Positions 17,616 to 29,146 are shown, numbered from the stretch's first letter. The stretch is DNA of 64,000 nt from Acinetobacter tianfuensis (GCF_003611465.1 NZ_RAXV01000001.1:62001-126000); one strand, 5' to 3'. The notes: generated from the letters alone by a model not told the origin. A program made the numbers and translations.

Positions 17616-19442
17616 ATGTCTGAATGGGTCAAGATTGAAGAAGAACTAGCTCTTTTTTATGAACAAAATAATTTTTATGGATATTCAAGTATAAGTGGTT
17701 GGTTTGATGAAAAAGCTAAAACTTTAGAAGATGGAAACCTAAAAGAAGAATTAAAACTCTATTCAAAAATTTGTTTCATGATGTTAATACCAACGAGTAT
17801 GAATGAACCCTTGAAAGAAAGGCTAAATCTCTTTGAACATGGTCGGAGCACAAGACCAGAAGATTTGACTGAAGTAGAGATTGAAAAATTAGAAAGTACC
17901 TATGAGGTTTTAACTAATTCATGGTTAAAAGCTCGTGTAGCAGAAATATTATGGCTGTTAAAAAAACCTAAAAATATTGAATGGATACAAACAGCAATTG
18001 ATAGTTATTTATCAATTAAAGCAACTAAAGAAAACTGGTCTAAGGATGTAGCTATTTGTCACGAACGGGCATTTTTTTTAGTGGCTAAATTTGGGAGGAA
18101 TCCTAGAGTTACTATTGATATAGAAAAAATGAGAGCCAATAAATTAGCAATAATTTTTAGTGAAAATAAACCTGAAAATTTTGTTATTTTAAAAGTAGGT
18201 GAGCTCTTAGCTAGGTATAGTTTAATTGAAAATTATGAAACCCAATTGATTGCGAAATATCTCGAATTAGCTGAATTATGTTGTGAAAAAAGTATTTTAC
18301 TTGCTGATGGCTATTTGAAAGCGACGATAGATTTATATAACCAACTTGAAAAGTTTGAGGAAACTTCTAAAATTATTGTGAAACGTGTCAAACTCTATGA
18401 AAAAGAAGGAGATGAGCATTTAAGAAAAACAGAGATAGGGGCTGTATTAGCTCAGAATTCATATGAAAAAGCATTGCAAATTTTAGCTACGATACAAAGA
18501 CGGTTTAGAAGAAAATTCCAGTATGCTCAGGTGGAGCAAAGTCTATATAATAAAATGCATGAAGCTGCACATTTAGCTATAGAAACAATGCCTTCAATTA
18601 CAAACAAGATCGATATCAAAGATATAATTGACTGGCTAAACGATGAAATTAGTGAAAAAGAATTTCCAATAGCTTTGCATAAATTCTTATCTATAAAACC
18701 TTTCATAAAACTTGATGATTTAAAAAAGACAGTAATTGAAAAAAATAAAGATAGATTTTTATCTAACTTTTTTGGGGAAAAGCATTTTTCAGGGGATGCA
18801 AGAGTAATTAAGAGGTCATCAGCAATTGGTACTGATGATTTAGATGATGATCAATTAGAAGAACAATTGATTTTAGAATGTAAAGTTGATGCAGATTTAT
18901 GGACAAGATCAGCATTGATAGAAGGATTTAAGATTTTACAAAGAGAACATAATCTTAGATTGGAGGATTTTTTTCATTTAACACAGTTTTCTCCTTTTAT
19001 TCCAGAAGACAGATCTAGAGATATGGCTAGAGGTTTATATTATGGTTATGATGGTGATTTTTTTACTTCACTTCATTTGTTAGCGCCTCAGATTGAGCAT
19101 ATTGTTCGATATCATCTGAAGAATTCAGATATAAAAACTATCATGATTGAAGATGGTATTGAAACAGAGCTAAGCCTTAATGCATTATTGAAAAAAGAAG
19201 AGATAAAAAAAGTATTCAATGAAGCTTTGATAATTGAGTTAAAAACAATATTTACTCATCCAAGTGGTTTTAATATTAGAAATGATGTGGCTCATGGTTT
19301 GGTAAGCTCTAATAATTACAATCAGGTTAGTTTTTTCTATGCTTGGTATTTTTTATTAAGAACAACTTTTATTCATTTTTGTAGAAAAGCCCAAAGTGTA
19401 GATGAAGAAGGTTTTCAGGATTTAGAAAAAAACCCGCTCTAA
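17616..19442 (+). CDS. Large hypothetical protein with C-terminal DUF4209/HEPN-like RNxxAHG motif
   Basis: A 608-residue soluble protein. The first ~450 residues are helical and unrecognised. The last ~150, from ARGLYYGYDGDFFTSLHLLA, resemble the DUF4209 region, defined by a conserved RNxxAHG motif; here it is RNDVAHG at residues 555-561. The R-x4-H spacing recalls the active site of HEPN ribonucleases, but RNase activity is only an inference. The gene is far more AT-rich than its neighbours, lies between a repeat element and gatB, and has no partner gene, all suggesting recent acquisition. A defence or RNA-related role is possible. Confidence 0.75.
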   Translation: MSEWVKIEEELALFYEQNNFYGYSSISGWFDEKAKTLEDGNLKEELKLYSKICFMMLIPTSMNEPLKERLNLFEHGRSTRPEDLTEVEIEKLESTYEVLTNSWLKARVAEILWLLKKPKNIEWIQTAIDSYLSIKATKENWSKDVAICHERAFFLVAKFGRNPRVTIDIEKMRANKLAIIFSENKPENFVILKVGELLARYSLIENYETQLIAKYLELAELCCEKSILLADGYLKATIDLYNQLEKFEETSKIIVKRVKLYEKEGDEHLRKTEIGAVLAQNSYEKALQILATIQRRFRRKFQYAQVEQSLYNKMHEAAHLAIETMPSITNKIDIKDIIDWLNDEISEKEFPIALHKFLSIKPFIKLDDLKKTVIEKNKDRFLSNFFGEKHFSGDARVIKRSSAIGTDDLDDDQLEEQLILECKVDADLWTRSALIEGFKILQREHNLRLEDFFHLTQFSPFIPEDRSRDMARGLYYGYDGDFFTSLHLLAPQIEHIVRYHLKNSDIKTIMIEDGIETELSLNALLKKEEIKKVFNEALIIELKTIFTHPSGFNIRNDVAHGLVSSNNYNQVSFFYAWYFLLRTTFIHFCRKAQSVDEEGFQDLEKNPL

Positions 19443-19456
19443 AGCGGGTATTTTTA
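19424..19456. terminator. Bidirectional terminator between the DUF4209-like gene and gatB
   Basis: Stem ACCCGCT/AGCGGGT (19432-19438 with 19443-19449) flanked by an A run on the left and TTTTTATTT on the right, so it can serve both convergent genes. It overlaps the last codons of the plus-strand gene. Confidence 0.85.
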
Positions 19457-19474
19457 TTTCAAAATCAATTGGTA

Positions 19475-20950
19475 TTAACCAATCAATTTCTTCATCAATT
19501 CATTCACTTGCGCAGGGTTGGCTTTACCTTTCGCTGCTTTCATCACTTGACCAACAAGACCATTGAAAGCTTTCTCTTTACCAGACTTATACTCTTCAAC
19601 CATCTTCTCGTTCGCAGCAAGCACGTCTTTAATAATCGCTTCAATTGCGCCTGTATCAGTTTCCTGTTTCAAGCCTTTTTCCGCAATAATTTCGTCTGCA
19701 GTTTTGCCTTCTTCCCACATAAATCCGAACACTTGCTTCGCGATCTTACCGTTGATTGTGTTGTCCACAATACGTGCAATCATGCCACCAAGTTTTTCTG
19801 CTGTTACAGGAGAGTCAGCAAGTTCTAGGCTCGCTTTGTTTAAAGCACCAGAGAATTCACCCATCACCCAGTTTGCAGCCACTTTACCTTGAGCAGCGCC
19901 GCCCGCAGCGTTTACAACCGCTTCATAAAACTCTGACATTTCACGAGTAAGCGTCAATACGTGCGCATCATACTCAGTCACACCAAAGTCCGCTACGAAA
20001 CGTGCACGACGTGCAGCAGGCAACTCAGGCAGGGCAGCGCGAGCTGCTTCAATTTGCGCATCTGCAATCACAACAGGTAACAAGTCAGGATCTGGGAAGT
20101 AGCGGTAATCGTTCGCTTCTTCTTTCGAACGCATTGAACGCGTTTCCATCTTCACAGGGTCGAATAAACGCGTTTCTTGGTCGATGGTGCCATCCCATTC
20201 TAGGATTTCCATTTGACGTTCAATTTCAACGTTAATCGCTTGTTCAATGAAGCGGAAAGAGTTGAGGTTTTTCAACTCACAACGTGTACCAAATGGTTGA
20301 CCCGGACGGCGTAAAGACACGTTACAGTCCGCACGGAATGAACCTTCTGCCATGTTACCGTCAGAAATACCTAACCAACGCACTAGGGTGTGAATCGACT
20401 TAATATAAGCCAACGCTTCTTCAACTGAACGCATATCCGGTTCAGATACGATTTCAAGCAGTGGTGTGCCTGCACGGTTGAGGTCGATGCCTGACATGCC
20501 TTCAAATTGGTCATGGATTGATTTACCTGCATCTTCCTCAAGGTGCGCACGGGTTACGCCAATGCGTTTAACCGTGCCATCTTCAAGTTGGATGTCGATA
20601 TGACCCAAGCCCACAATCGGGTTATCCATTTGGCTGATTTGGTAGCCTTTAGGCGAATCTGGATAGAAATAGTTTTTACGTGCAAAGACAGAAGCTTGGT
20701 CGATGTAAGCATCAATACCCAAACCAAAGCGGATCGCGAGATCAACCACTTCTTTGTTCAATACAGGCAATACACCCGGCATGGCCAAATCGACAAGGCT
20801 GGCTTGAGTATTTGGGTCTTGACCGAACGTAGTTGAAGAACCTGAGAAAATCTTCGTATTGGTTGCAAGCTGAGTATGAATCTCGATACCAATGACCACT
20901 TCCCAACCGTCAATCAGGTTAGATTTTGGTTTAGCAGCGTTCTTAGCCAT
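19475..20950 (-). CDS. gatB: Aspartyl/glutamyl-tRNA amidotransferase subunit B
   Basis: A 491-residue GatB, the tRNA-binding kinase-like subunit of the GatCAB complex that converts Glu-tRNA(Gln) or Asp-tRNA(Asn) to the amide form. The N-terminal [15 protein letters not shown], the central [11 protein letters not shown] and the C-terminal YqeY-like helical tail ending [10 protein letters not shown] are typical. Its ATG overlaps the gatA stop codon by one base (TAATG), showing translational coupling. A terminator is shared with the convergent upstream gene. Confidence 0.98.
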   Translation of the reverse strand: MAKNAAKPKSNLIDGWEVVIGIEIHTQLATNTKIFSGSSTTFGQDPNTQASLVDLAMPGVLPVLNKEVVDLAIRFGLGIDAYIDQASVFARKNYFYPDSPKGYQISQMDNPIVGLGHIDIQLEDGTVKRIGVTRAHLEEDAGKSIHDQFEGMSGIDLNRAGTPLLEIVSEPDMRSVEEALAYIKSIHTLVRWLGISDGNMAEGSFRADCNVSLRRPGQPFGTRCELKNLNSFRFIEQAINVEIERQMEILEWDGTIDQETRLFDPVKMETRSMRSKEEANDYRYFPDPDLLPVVIADAQIEAARAALPELPAARRARFVADFGVTEYDAHVLTLTREMSEFYEAVVNAAGGAAQGKVAANWVMGEFSGALNKASLELADSPVTAEKLGGMIARIVDNTINGKIAKQVFGFMWEEGKTADEIIAEKGLKQETDTGAIEAIIKDVLAANEKMVEEYKSGKEKAFNGLVGQVMKAAKGKANPAQVNELMKKLIG

Positions 20951-22428
20951 TATGCATTCTCCTCAGCAATTGCAGCGCGTTGTGTATGCCAATCCGTTGC
21001 TTGTTGGTACTGATGCACTACAGACAACAATTGAGATTCTGACCAGTAGTTACCAATCAGCTGTAAGCCAACCGGTAAATTGTCTTTATCAAAACCAACA
21101 GGCGCATTAATCGCAGGTAGACCAGCCAAGTTCACTGCAATCGTGTAGATGTCACCCAAGTACATTTCAACTGGAGATAGGTTTGCACCAATCTTATAAG
21201 CAGTTGTAGGTGCAGCAGGAGCAGCAATCACGTCTACAGATTCAAATGCTTTTAAGAAATCCTGTTGGATTAAACGGCGTACTTTTTGTGCTTTCACATA
21301 ATAAGCATCGTAGTAACCCGCAGAAAGCGCGTATGTACCAATCAAGATACGCTGCTGAACTTCTTTACCAAAACCTTCAGAACGTGAACGCTTGTAAAGA
21401 TCCATCAAATCCACTGGATTCTCGGCACGGTAGCCATAACGCACGCCGTCATAACGAGAAAGGTTTGAAGAAGCTTCAGCAGGTGCGATCAAGTAGTAAG
21501 TAGGCACGTAGCTTTCTGTCATGTTCAGGTCAATCTCAACTAAGATTGCGCCCATTTCTTCAAGCTTTTTCAGAGATTCTTCAACACGTGCTTTTACGTC
21601 AGCGTCTAAGCCGGCAACGTTAAAGTATTGCTTAGGAATACCAATGCGTAAGCCTTTTACAGAAGTGCCGTTGAGGTTAGCCACATAGTTGTCTACGTCT
21701 TTTTCAACTGAGGTTGAATCTTTCGCGTCATGACCTGCCATCACGTTCATGAGGTAAGCACAGTCTTCAGCCGAACGCGCCATTGGGCCGCCTTGGTCTA
21801 AAGATGATGCGTATGCAATCATACCGAAGCGTGAAACACGGCCATACGTCGGTTTAAGACCAGTCAAACCGCAGAAAGACGCAGGCTGACGGATAGAACC
21901 GCCTGTATCTGTACCTGTTGCAAATGGAGCAAGGTCAGCTGCTACTGCTGCCGCAGAACCGCCTGAAGAACCGCCCGGAACATGCGATAAATTCCAAGGA
22001 TTCGCCGTTGCGCCATAAAATGAATTTTCAGAGGTTGAACCCATGGCGAATTCATCCATGTTCACTTTACCTAAAGTGACAAGGCCCGCAGCTTTAGCTT
22101 TCGCTACAACGGTCGCGTCGTAAGGAGAGATAAAATTGTCCAGCATTTTAGAACCAGCAGTGGTTTTAATGCCTTGGGTACAGAAAATGTCTTTGTGCGC
22201 AATGGGAACACCCGTCAACGCTGTTGCATTGTCAGCTTTAATGGCTGCGTCGGCAGCATCTGCTTGCGCAAGTGCTTGCTCAGCCGTCACGGTCACGTAT
22301 GACTTGACTTGAGCATCGATTTTTTCAATGCGTTTTAAATAGTGTTCAGTCAATTCGCGTGAAGAAAATTTAGCGCCAGCCAAACCTTCAGTCAGTTCAC
22401 GAACGGATAAGCGATGTAAATCTGTCAT
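20950..22428 (-). CDS. gatA: Aspartyl/glutamyl-tRNA amidotransferase subunit A
   Basis: A 492-residue amidase-signature protein that releases ammonia from glutamine for GatB. The catalytic Ser-cisSer-Lys set is visible: the lysine in IAHKDIFC near residue 79 and the serines in [13 protein letters not shown] near 153-160, with [17 protein letters not shown] following. Normal length. It lies 51 bases after gatC and overlaps gatB by one base. Confidence 0.98.
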   Translation of the reverse strand: MTDLHRLSVRELTEGLAGAKFSSRELTEHYLKRIEKIDAQVKSYVTVTAEQALAQADAADAAIKADNATALTGVPIAHKDIFCTQGIKTTAGSKMLDNFISPYDATVVAKAKAAGLVTLGKVNMDEFAMGSTSENSFYGATANPWNLSHVPGGSSGGSAAAVAADLAPFATGTDTGGSIRQPASFCGLTGLKPTYGRVSRFGMIAYASSLDQGGPMARSAEDCAYLMNVMAGHDAKDSTSVEKDVDNYVANLNGTSVKGLRIGIPKQYFNVAGLDADVKARVEESLKKLEEMGAILVEIDLNMTESYVPTYYLIAPAEASSNLSRYDGVRYGYRAENPVDLMDLYKRSRSEGFGKEVQQRILIGTYALSAGYYDAYYVKAQKVRRLIQQDFLKAFESVDVIAAPAAPTTAYKIGANLSPVEMYLGDIYTIAVNLAGLPAINAPVGFDKDNLPVGLQLIGNYWSESQLLSVVHQYQQATDWHTQRAAIAEENA

Positions 22429-22479
22429 AAGAAATATTTCTTTACGTTTAATTTGAAAAAGGTTTTAACTGAATAAAAA

Positions 22480-22794
22480 TCACTCAATTACGCGAGGAAC
22501 AAGGTACAAGCCATCTTGTACGGCAGGCGCGGCAGCCTGATATTCTTCACGGTGATTGGATTCAGAAACCGCGTCTTCACGTAAGGGCTGCGGATGATCA
22601 AATGGGCTTTTCAGCGGTTCAACACCGTCAGTATTGATGCCTTTCAAGGTTTCCATCATGCCTAAAATTTTATTTAAACTTTGAGCATAGTCAGCAGATT
22701 GCGTCTCATTTAGCGATAAACGTGCTAGATGAGCAATCGCTGAAACTGTTTGTGCATTTAGATCTGCAGAATGCTGTGCATCCGATGTAGACAT
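22480..22794 (-). CDS. gatC: Aspartyl/glutamyl-tRNA amidotransferase subunit C
   Basis: A 104-residue GatC, the small linker that stabilises the GatA-GatB complex. The typical IAHLARLSLNE motif appears near residue 20 and the PLREDAVSE motif near 70. It is slightly longer at the N-terminus than usual. It is the first gene of gatCAB and divergent from mreB, the common arrangement in Acinetobacter. Confidence 0.96.
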   Translation of the reverse strand: MSTSDAQHSADLNAQTVSAIAHLARLSLNETQSADYAQSLNKILGMMETLKGINTDGVEPLKSPFDHPQPLREDAVSESNHREEYQAAAPAVQDGLYLVPRVIE

Positions 22795-22846
22795 AACATT
22801 ACCTAATCAGTATTAAAAAAATTCAAAATATCGTGGCTTATGATAA

Positions 22847-23974
<1,128 letters not shown>

Positions 23975-23990
23975 GAAAAGGACTGGGCGG

Positions 23991-24848
23991 GTGCAAACTC
24001 AACTGTTTTCTAGACAACCGCCATCTTTTCGCTCATTTATCATTGCGGCGATCGCATGTTTGGTGGTGCTTTTCTTTGATTGGCGCATGCCTCATGTGAT
24101 TCAGCCGGCAAGAGACGTCTTGTATGCGGCATATAATCCTATATATGCCGTAGCAAGCTATCCAGTGTTATCGCGAGAATGGCTAAACCAGCAAACCAAG
24201 TCTGAAACTCAATTGCGCCGCGAAAATACCGCGATGCAGGCTGAACTTTTACAGGCTCAGGTCCGTTTGCAAAAACTTTCTGAACTTTCTGCTGAAAATA
24301 CCCGTCTGCGCGGTCTTTTAGACACGCCATTGATTATTGATGGGCGTATGGAAATTGCCGAAGTGATTGGCACTGATGCAGACCCGCTGCGTCATATTAT
24401 TGTCATTAACCGCGGTTCAAACAGTCAGCTCCGTGTCGGTCAAACCGTACTGGATGACAAGGGCATCATGGGGCAGATTATCAATGTCTACCCGCATAGC
24501 AGCCGTATAATGCTGCTGTCTGATAAAGAGCATTCGCTATCTGTGCGTTTAGAGCATACAGGCATGCGCGCAATTGTTTCAGGTACGGGCGATTTAGGCC
24601 ATTTAAAAATGGAATATGTGCCAACCAGCGCAAATATTAAAGTGGGTGAAAAGGTGTACAGCTCGGGCTTGGGCGCACATTTCCCGGCAGGCTATTTAGT
24701 GGGAACAGTATCTAAAGTCAGCCGCCATACTTCAGGTGAGTTCGCTAAAATTGATGTTATCCCTGCAGCGCAGCTGGCTGGCGGGCATCATGTGGTGGTG
24801 CTGTTCTCTGATTCATTAGCGATGGAGCAGCCAAATGTTAGCCGCTAA
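23991..24848 (+). CDS. mreC: Rod shape-determining protein MreC
   Basis: A 285-residue bitopic membrane protein: short cytoplasmic N-terminus, one transmembrane helix (about residues 15-30), a coiled coil (about 65-105) and a periplasmic beta domain. It bridges MreB to the elongasome. GTG start at 23991, 16 bases after mreB. Its 3' end overlaps the mreD start by 14 bases. Confidence 0.95.
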   Translation: MQTQLFSRQPPSFRSFIIAAIACLVVLFFDWRMPHVIQPARDVLYAAYNPIYAVASYPVLSREWLNQQTKSETQLRRENTAMQAELLQAQVRLQKLSELSAENTRLRGLLDTPLIIDGRMEIAEVIGTDADPLRHIIVINRGSNSQLRVGQTVLDDKGIMGQIINVYPHSSRIMLLSDKEHSLSVRLEHTGMRAIVSGTGDLGHLKMEYVPTSANIKVGEKVYSSGLGAHFPAGYLVGTVSKVSRHTSGEFAKIDVIPAAQLAGGHHVVVLFSDSLAMEQPNVSR

Positions 24849-25326
24849 GCTGAATCAGAAAACTCCGCGTGATCCGCTGTTTGCGATTATTTTGTCAGTC
24901 ATCTTTGCATCGGTGCTGCTGGTGTATCCGCTGTCATATGATATTTCAGGCTGGCGTCCGCTGGCTATGCTGCTGGTCATGCTGTTTTGGGTGCTGTGCC
25001 AGCCGACATGGTGCGGCATTTGGTTTGCCTTTGGGACAGGCCTCTTTACAGACTTGCTGATTGGCACACCTTTGGGAATGAACGCGCTAAGTTTTGTTCT
25101 TATTACGTTTACTGCACGCTTCCTAACGCGTGAGCGCCGTATTTTAACATTCAGCAATCTTTGGATTATTAGCACTCTAGCTGTACTGGCGCATTTAATT
25201 GTAGTTTGGCTTGGACAAGTGATGAGCGGTGTGCATTTTTCTTTTGCCCGCCACTGGCAGCCGCTGCTGACCAGTATTCTATTCTGGCCAGTTATTTATT
25301 ATTTGCTTAAAAAATGGCGCATTTAG
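24835..25326 (+). CDS. mreD: Rod shape-determining protein MreD
   Basis: A 163-residue polytopic membrane protein with about five helices and the family-typical GTGLFTDLLIGTPLGMNALSF region. It is part of the elongasome with MreB and MreC. It overlaps mreC at the start and maf by 13 bases at the end, indicating tight translational coupling. Confidence 0.94.
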   Translation: MLAAKLNQKTPRDPLFAIILSVIFASVLLVYPLSYDISGWRPLAMLLVMLFWVLCQPTWCGIWFAFGTGLFTDLLIGTPLGMNALSFVLITFTARFLTRERRILTFSNLWIISTLAVLAHLIVVWLGQVMSGVHFSFARHWQPLLTSILFWPVIYYLLKKWRI

Positions 25327-25880
25327 TTCTTGCTTCCAGCTCACCTCGGCGCCGCGAATTGCTGGCGCAGCTGGGCCTTCAATTCGATATTTTCAGTCCA
25401 GATATAGATGAATCGACGATTGCCTCTGAGTCAGCTTCTGCTTATGTTGAACGGTTAGCCCGCGCTAAGGCCGAGGCTGTACAGCTGTGCTATCCTGAAT
25501 CGATTATTGTTGCTGCTGATACCAGCTTGGGTGTCGATGGTCTGATTTTAGGCAAGCCAGAATCCAAGCAGCACGCATTTGAAATGTGGCAGCAGATTTC
25601 TGGCCGAAAACATGATGTATTTTCAGGTGTTTGTGTGCGTACAAAGACGCAAATTTACAGTATAGTAGTGCGTACACAGGTTGAATTTCAAACGCTCACC
25701 GTTCAGGATATGGAAAGCTACTGGGCCACGGGTGAACCTATAGGCAAGGCGGGAGCCTATGCTATACAGGGTATTGCTGCGCGCTATATCCCTCGAATTG
25801 AAGGCAGTTATTCCAATGTGGTGGGTTTGCCTTTGCATGAAACCGTACAGTTATTACAGACAGTTAAGGCATTAAATTAA
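25314..25880 (+). CDS. Maf/YhdE-type nucleoside triphosphate pyrophosphatase
   Basis: A 188-residue Maf family protein. These enzymes hydrolyse non-canonical or specific nucleoside triphosphates (dTTP/UTP for the YhdE branch, m7GTP for YceF) to the monophosphate. The signature LASSSPRRRELLAQLG at the N-terminus, AADTSLGVDG around residue 64 and GKAGAYAIQGIAARYI near 145 are visible. Position between mreD and rng is the classic one for the YhdE branch. Confidence 0.94.
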   Translation: MAHLVLASSSPRRRELLAQLGLQFDIFSPDIDESTIASESASAYVERLARAKAEAVQLCYPESIIVAADTSLGVDGLILGKPESKQHAFEMWQQISGRKHDVFSGVCVRTKTQIYSIVVRTQVEFQTLTVQDMESYWATGEPIGKAGAYAIQGIAARYIPRIEGSYSNVVGLPLHETVQLLQTVKALN

Positions 25881-25920
25881 CTGCTGAAGCAAGAATTTTT
25901 ATAATGTTTTGAGTTTTGTT

Positions 25921-27375
25921 ATGTCTGACGAATTATTGATTAACGTCACACCGATGGAATGTCGTGTCGCGTTAATTGAAAATGGCACCGTCAACGAGCT
26001 GTTTGTTGAGCGTACGGTAAAACGCGGGTTAGTCGGTAATATTTATAAGGGTAAAGTGGTGCGGGTGCTTCCGGGCATGCAGGCTGCTTTTGTTGATATT
26101 GGCCTGTCGCGTACTGCTTTTTTACATATCAACGATATGGTTTGGCCGCGCAATCAGCCAACTCCGAATGTATTTGAATTGCTGCAGCCGGGTCAAATCC
26201 TCACGGTTCAAGTGATGAAAGACATGCTCGGCACGAAGGGCGCGCGTCTAAGTACAGATCTTTCTATTCCTTCACGCTATTTGGTGCTGATGCCTTATGG
26301 CAGCCATACTGGTGTTTCACAGCGTATTGAGTCTGAAGAAGAGCGTGACCGTTTGCGCGGTATTATTGAGCGTGTCCAAGCGGAGCATAAACTTCCGGGT
26401 TCAGTGATTGTGCGTACTGCAGCGGATGGTATTGAAGAAGCGGCTATTGCGCAGGATATGGCGTATTTAGCTAAGCTTTGGGGATTCATTCAGCGCAAGC
26501 AGACTGGCATTGCTGTGCCGTCTCTTATTTTTGAAGAATTGCCGCTGCCGCAGCGTGTGATTCGCGATTTAGCCAATGAAAATACCGCGAAGATTCAAGT
26601 CGATTCGCGTGAGATTCATGGCAAATTAAAAGAGTTTGTTGAAGTTTTTGTACCTAAAATGCAGGACTGCCTGATTCATTATCCAGGTGAGCGTCCAATT
26701 TTTGATTTGTACAATGTTGAAGAAGATATTCAAAAAGCGCTGCAAACACGCGTTGCGCTGAAATCTGGCGGTTATCTGATGATTGACCAGACTGAGGCGA
26801 TGACCACGATAGACGTCAATACAGGCTCATATGTGGGCGGCCGTTCGCTGGAAGACACCGTATTTAAAACCAATATGGAAGCAACTCAAATTATTGCGCG
26901 TCAGCTTCGTCTGCGTAATTTGGGCGGCATCATCATTATTGACTTCATTGATATGCAGGAAGCGCAGCACCGTGAGCAAGTGATGTCCCAGTTTGAAAAA
27001 ATGCTGGAACGTGATCATGCGAAAACCAAAATTACACAGGTGTCTGAGCTGGGTTTGGTCGAAATGACCCGCAAGCGTACACGTGAGTCGCTGGAACATT
27101 TGCTGTGTGAGTCTTGCCCAACGTGTCAGGGGCGCGGTTTTGTAAAGACCGCAGAGACAATTTGCTATGAAATATTTCGAGAAATTTTAAGATATGCGCG
27201 CGCTTTTGAATCGCAAAGCGGATTTACGGTGGTTGCGCATCCTTCTGTGATTGACCGATTGTTAACAGCCGAAGCGCCAGCAGTGGCTGATTTAGAGCAC
27301 TTTATCAGCCGTGTGATCAAGTTCCAAGTGGAAAATTTATATACGCAAGAGCAATACGATATCATTCTGAGCTAA
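25921..27375 (+). CDS. rng: Ribonuclease G
   Basis: A 484-residue RNase E/G family endonuclease that processes the 5' end of 16S rRNA and degrades mRNA. The ATG at 25921 (MSDELLINVTPMECR) matches the family; an upstream TTG at 25909 is less likely. The S1 domain occupies about residues 35-125, catalytic aspartates lie in TTIDVNTG and IIIDFIDM, and a zinc-link CESCPTCQGRG is present. The C-terminal scaffold of RNase E is absent, as expected for RNase G. Confidence 0.97.
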   Translation: MSDELLINVTPMECRVALIENGTVNELFVERTVKRGLVGNIYKGKVVRVLPGMQAAFVDIGLSRTAFLHINDMVWPRNQPTPNVFELLQPGQILTVQVMKDMLGTKGARLSTDLSIPSRYLVLMPYGSHTGVSQRIESEEERDRLRGIIERVQAEHKLPGSVIVRTAADGIEEAAIAQDMAYLAKLWGFIQRKQTGIAVPSLIFEELPLPQRVIRDLANENTAKIQVDSREIHGKLKEFVEVFVPKMQDCLIHYPGERPIFDLYNVEEDIQKALQTRVALKSGGYLMIDQTEAMTTIDVNTGSYVGGRSLEDTVFKTNMEATQIIARQLRLRNLGGIIIIDFIDMQEAQHREQVMSQFEKMLERDHAKTKITQVSELGLVEMTRKRTRESLEHLLCESCPTCQGRGFVKTAETICYEIFREILRYARAFESQSGFTVVAHPSVIDRLLTAEAPAVADLEHFISRVIKFQVENLYTQEQYDIILS

Positions 27376-27517
27376 AATTGTAACAGAATATCGTTAAACA
27401 GTTGTTACATCTGAAATTTTACTTTTGAACTGTAATTTTTGATACTAGACACATCGAATAGCCAAAGCCATTTCTGAGCAAGAAAATCGGAACATGGTTT
27501 AGCAAAGTGAGGTGAGT

Positions 27518-27691
27518 ATGGGTGTCAGTAAAGCGGTAGTAAATACAGGTTTAAAACATATGCTGGATGTCAAGACAATGCATTCAGGCTATATCGTTGA
27601 CGATCGCGGCAATGAAGTTCAGATTACTGCATCTATGGTCCGTTCAGCATGCTATCAATTATTAAAACAATGCCGAAATATTAAAAATTAA
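27518..27691 (+). CDS. 57-residue small conserved-looking protein
   Basis: Small gene starting MGVSKAVVNTGLKHMLDVKT and ending QCRNIKN, with a good GAGGTGAG ribosome site and its own terminator. No signal or membrane segment. The sequence looks like an evolved small protein (YIVDDRGNEVQITASMVRSA) rather than a chance frame. Family not recognised; it resembles small uncharacterised proteins annotated in Acinetobacter genomes. The AT-rich 140-base gap after rng probably contains its own promoter. Confidence 0.75.
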   Translation: MGVSKAVVNTGLKHMLDVKTMHSGYIVDDRGNEVQITASMVRSACYQLLKQCRNIKN

Positions 27692-27720
27692 GGGGCTTTT
27701 AAAAGCCCCTTAATTTTTTT
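27688..27720. terminator. Bidirectional terminator
   Basis: A perfect 13-bp stem (27688-27713) with almost no loop, followed by TTTTTTT on the plus strand and a T-rich stretch on the minus strand. It can serve both the small gene and the convergent wax-ester synthase gene. Confidence 0.9.
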
Positions 27721-27766
27721 ATTACTAATCTATTTGTTGAAATAATAATTTGAGCTTAATCCGCGG

Positions 27767-29146
27767 TTAGCTCACCGCTTGAAGCTTTGGGTGGTCAGTA
27801 TCCACAATTTCTTCGAAACGCTGAATTTCATCTTCTAAATGCTGCAGTAAATTTTGCATTTTTGGCAATGCATTGCGGCAAGCTGTTAATCCAACTTCAA
27901 GTTTATCTAAATAACTGGTCATAGTAATGTTGAGCGCTTGGCCATCTAAAATAATAGATGCAGGGTAGAGCGCTTCTAGACGTGCGCCATTCCAATACAG
28001 CGGATCTTGAGGTCCTGGAACATTAGAAATCACCAGATTGAACGCTTGGCGTTTTGGCATTAGGCCAGATGCAATGTTAATGCCTGCAGCGCCATAGATA
28101 AACGCGCTGTAGTTCAGAATCTGATTTGCATTCATTCGTTTAAAACGCTGTTTAGCATTCAGTACGCTGCGGCGGACAATTTTTAAACGCTCCAGCGGAT
28201 CTTCTTTATGCGTGCCAAGGTTGGCTAAAATCATGGTAATACGGTTGGATGTATCGGAGTCATCATCTCTGATAGATGCAGGCACCATAGCAATCAGCGG
28301 TTTTTTTGGCAGCGCATTTTGGTGAATTAGATATTCACGTAAAGCCCCAGAGCAAATTGCCAGCACAATATCATTAATGGTTACACCAAGCGCGTTGGCA
28401 ATGCTGCGAAGACGTGAAAATTCAAATGACTGCGCTGCAAAACGGCGTGAAGAGCTGACACGCTGGTTTAAAATAGAACTCGGCGCTTGGAAGCTGGATA
28501 CATAATCTGGGTTGCGCCCCATGTCTTTCATCACGGTTTGAGACAATTCATAAGCGACACGCGGTGTAGCCTGAATTTGGCTTTTTAAACCGTTTAAAAT
28601 GCTTTTGGCGCGGCTGACTTTAGGCTGTTTGAGGCGTTTAGCTCGCGGGCCTTCTACACACCAAGGCGGTACAATGCTTTTGGTGTCTGGATCATGCGCA
28701 AGAGACTTTTGCACAAGACGCATACCGGCAATGCCATCGACCATGGCATGATGAATTTTGAAGTACATCGCAAAACGGTTGCCTTCAATGCCTTCAATAA
28801 TATGGCAAGTCCAAAGCGGTTTAGCGCGGTCAATCAGCGCGCTGTGTTCTTGTGAAATGTAAGTGAGCAATTCACGGATGCGGCCGGGCTGCGGCAAAGC
28901 GATATGACGGAAATGGTGGTCAAGGTCAAACTCTTCGTCTTCATCCCAAAAAAAACCGTTCAGCTTGTTATTAAAAGGCGGGATAGGAATAGATTTTGAA
29001 TTGCGGATATCGGTAACAAGGTCTTGAATAAAGCTTGCAGGCGCATTGTCAGGGATTTGAAATAAGAATAAGCCGCCGACATGCATAGGCTGTTGCCGTT
29101 TTTCCAAAGAAAGGAAAATAAAGTCAATTGGATGTAATGGACGCAT
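27767..29146 (-). CDS. Wax ester synthase / acyl-CoA:diacylglycerol acyltransferase (WS/DGAT)
   Basis: A 459-residue bifunctional acyltransferase that esterifies fatty alcohols or diacylglycerol with acyl-CoA to make wax esters or triacylglycerol storage lipid. The catalytic HHxxxDG motif is HHAMVDG at residues 132-138; PLWTCHIIEG before it and the C-terminal NLVISNVPGPQDPLYWNGA region are typical of WS/DGAT. The protein has no cleaved signal and family members associate with the membrane and lipid bodies. This enzyme is characteristic of Acinetobacter. It is a single gene between two terminators. Confidence 0.95.
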   Translation of the reverse strand: MRPLHPIDFIFLSLEKRQQPMHVGGLFLFQIPDNAPASFIQDLVTDIRNSKSIPIPPFNNKLNGFFWDEDEEFDLDHHFRHIALPQPGRIRELLTYISQEHSALIDRAKPLWTCHIIEGIEGNRFAMYFKIHHAMVDGIAGMRLVQKSLAHDPDTKSIVPPWCVEGPRAKRLKQPKVSRAKSILNGLKSQIQATPRVAYELSQTVMKDMGRNPDYVSSFQAPSSILNQRVSSSRRFAAQSFEFSRLRSIANALGVTINDIVLAICSGALREYLIHQNALPKKPLIAMVPASIRDDDSDTSNRITMILANLGTHKEDPLERLKIVRRSVLNAKQRFKRMNANQILNYSAFIYGAAGINIASGLMPKRQAFNLVISNVPGPQDPLYWNGARLEALYPASIILDGQALNITMTSYLDKLEVGLTACRNALPKMQNLLQHLEDEIQRFEEIVDTDHPKLQAVS

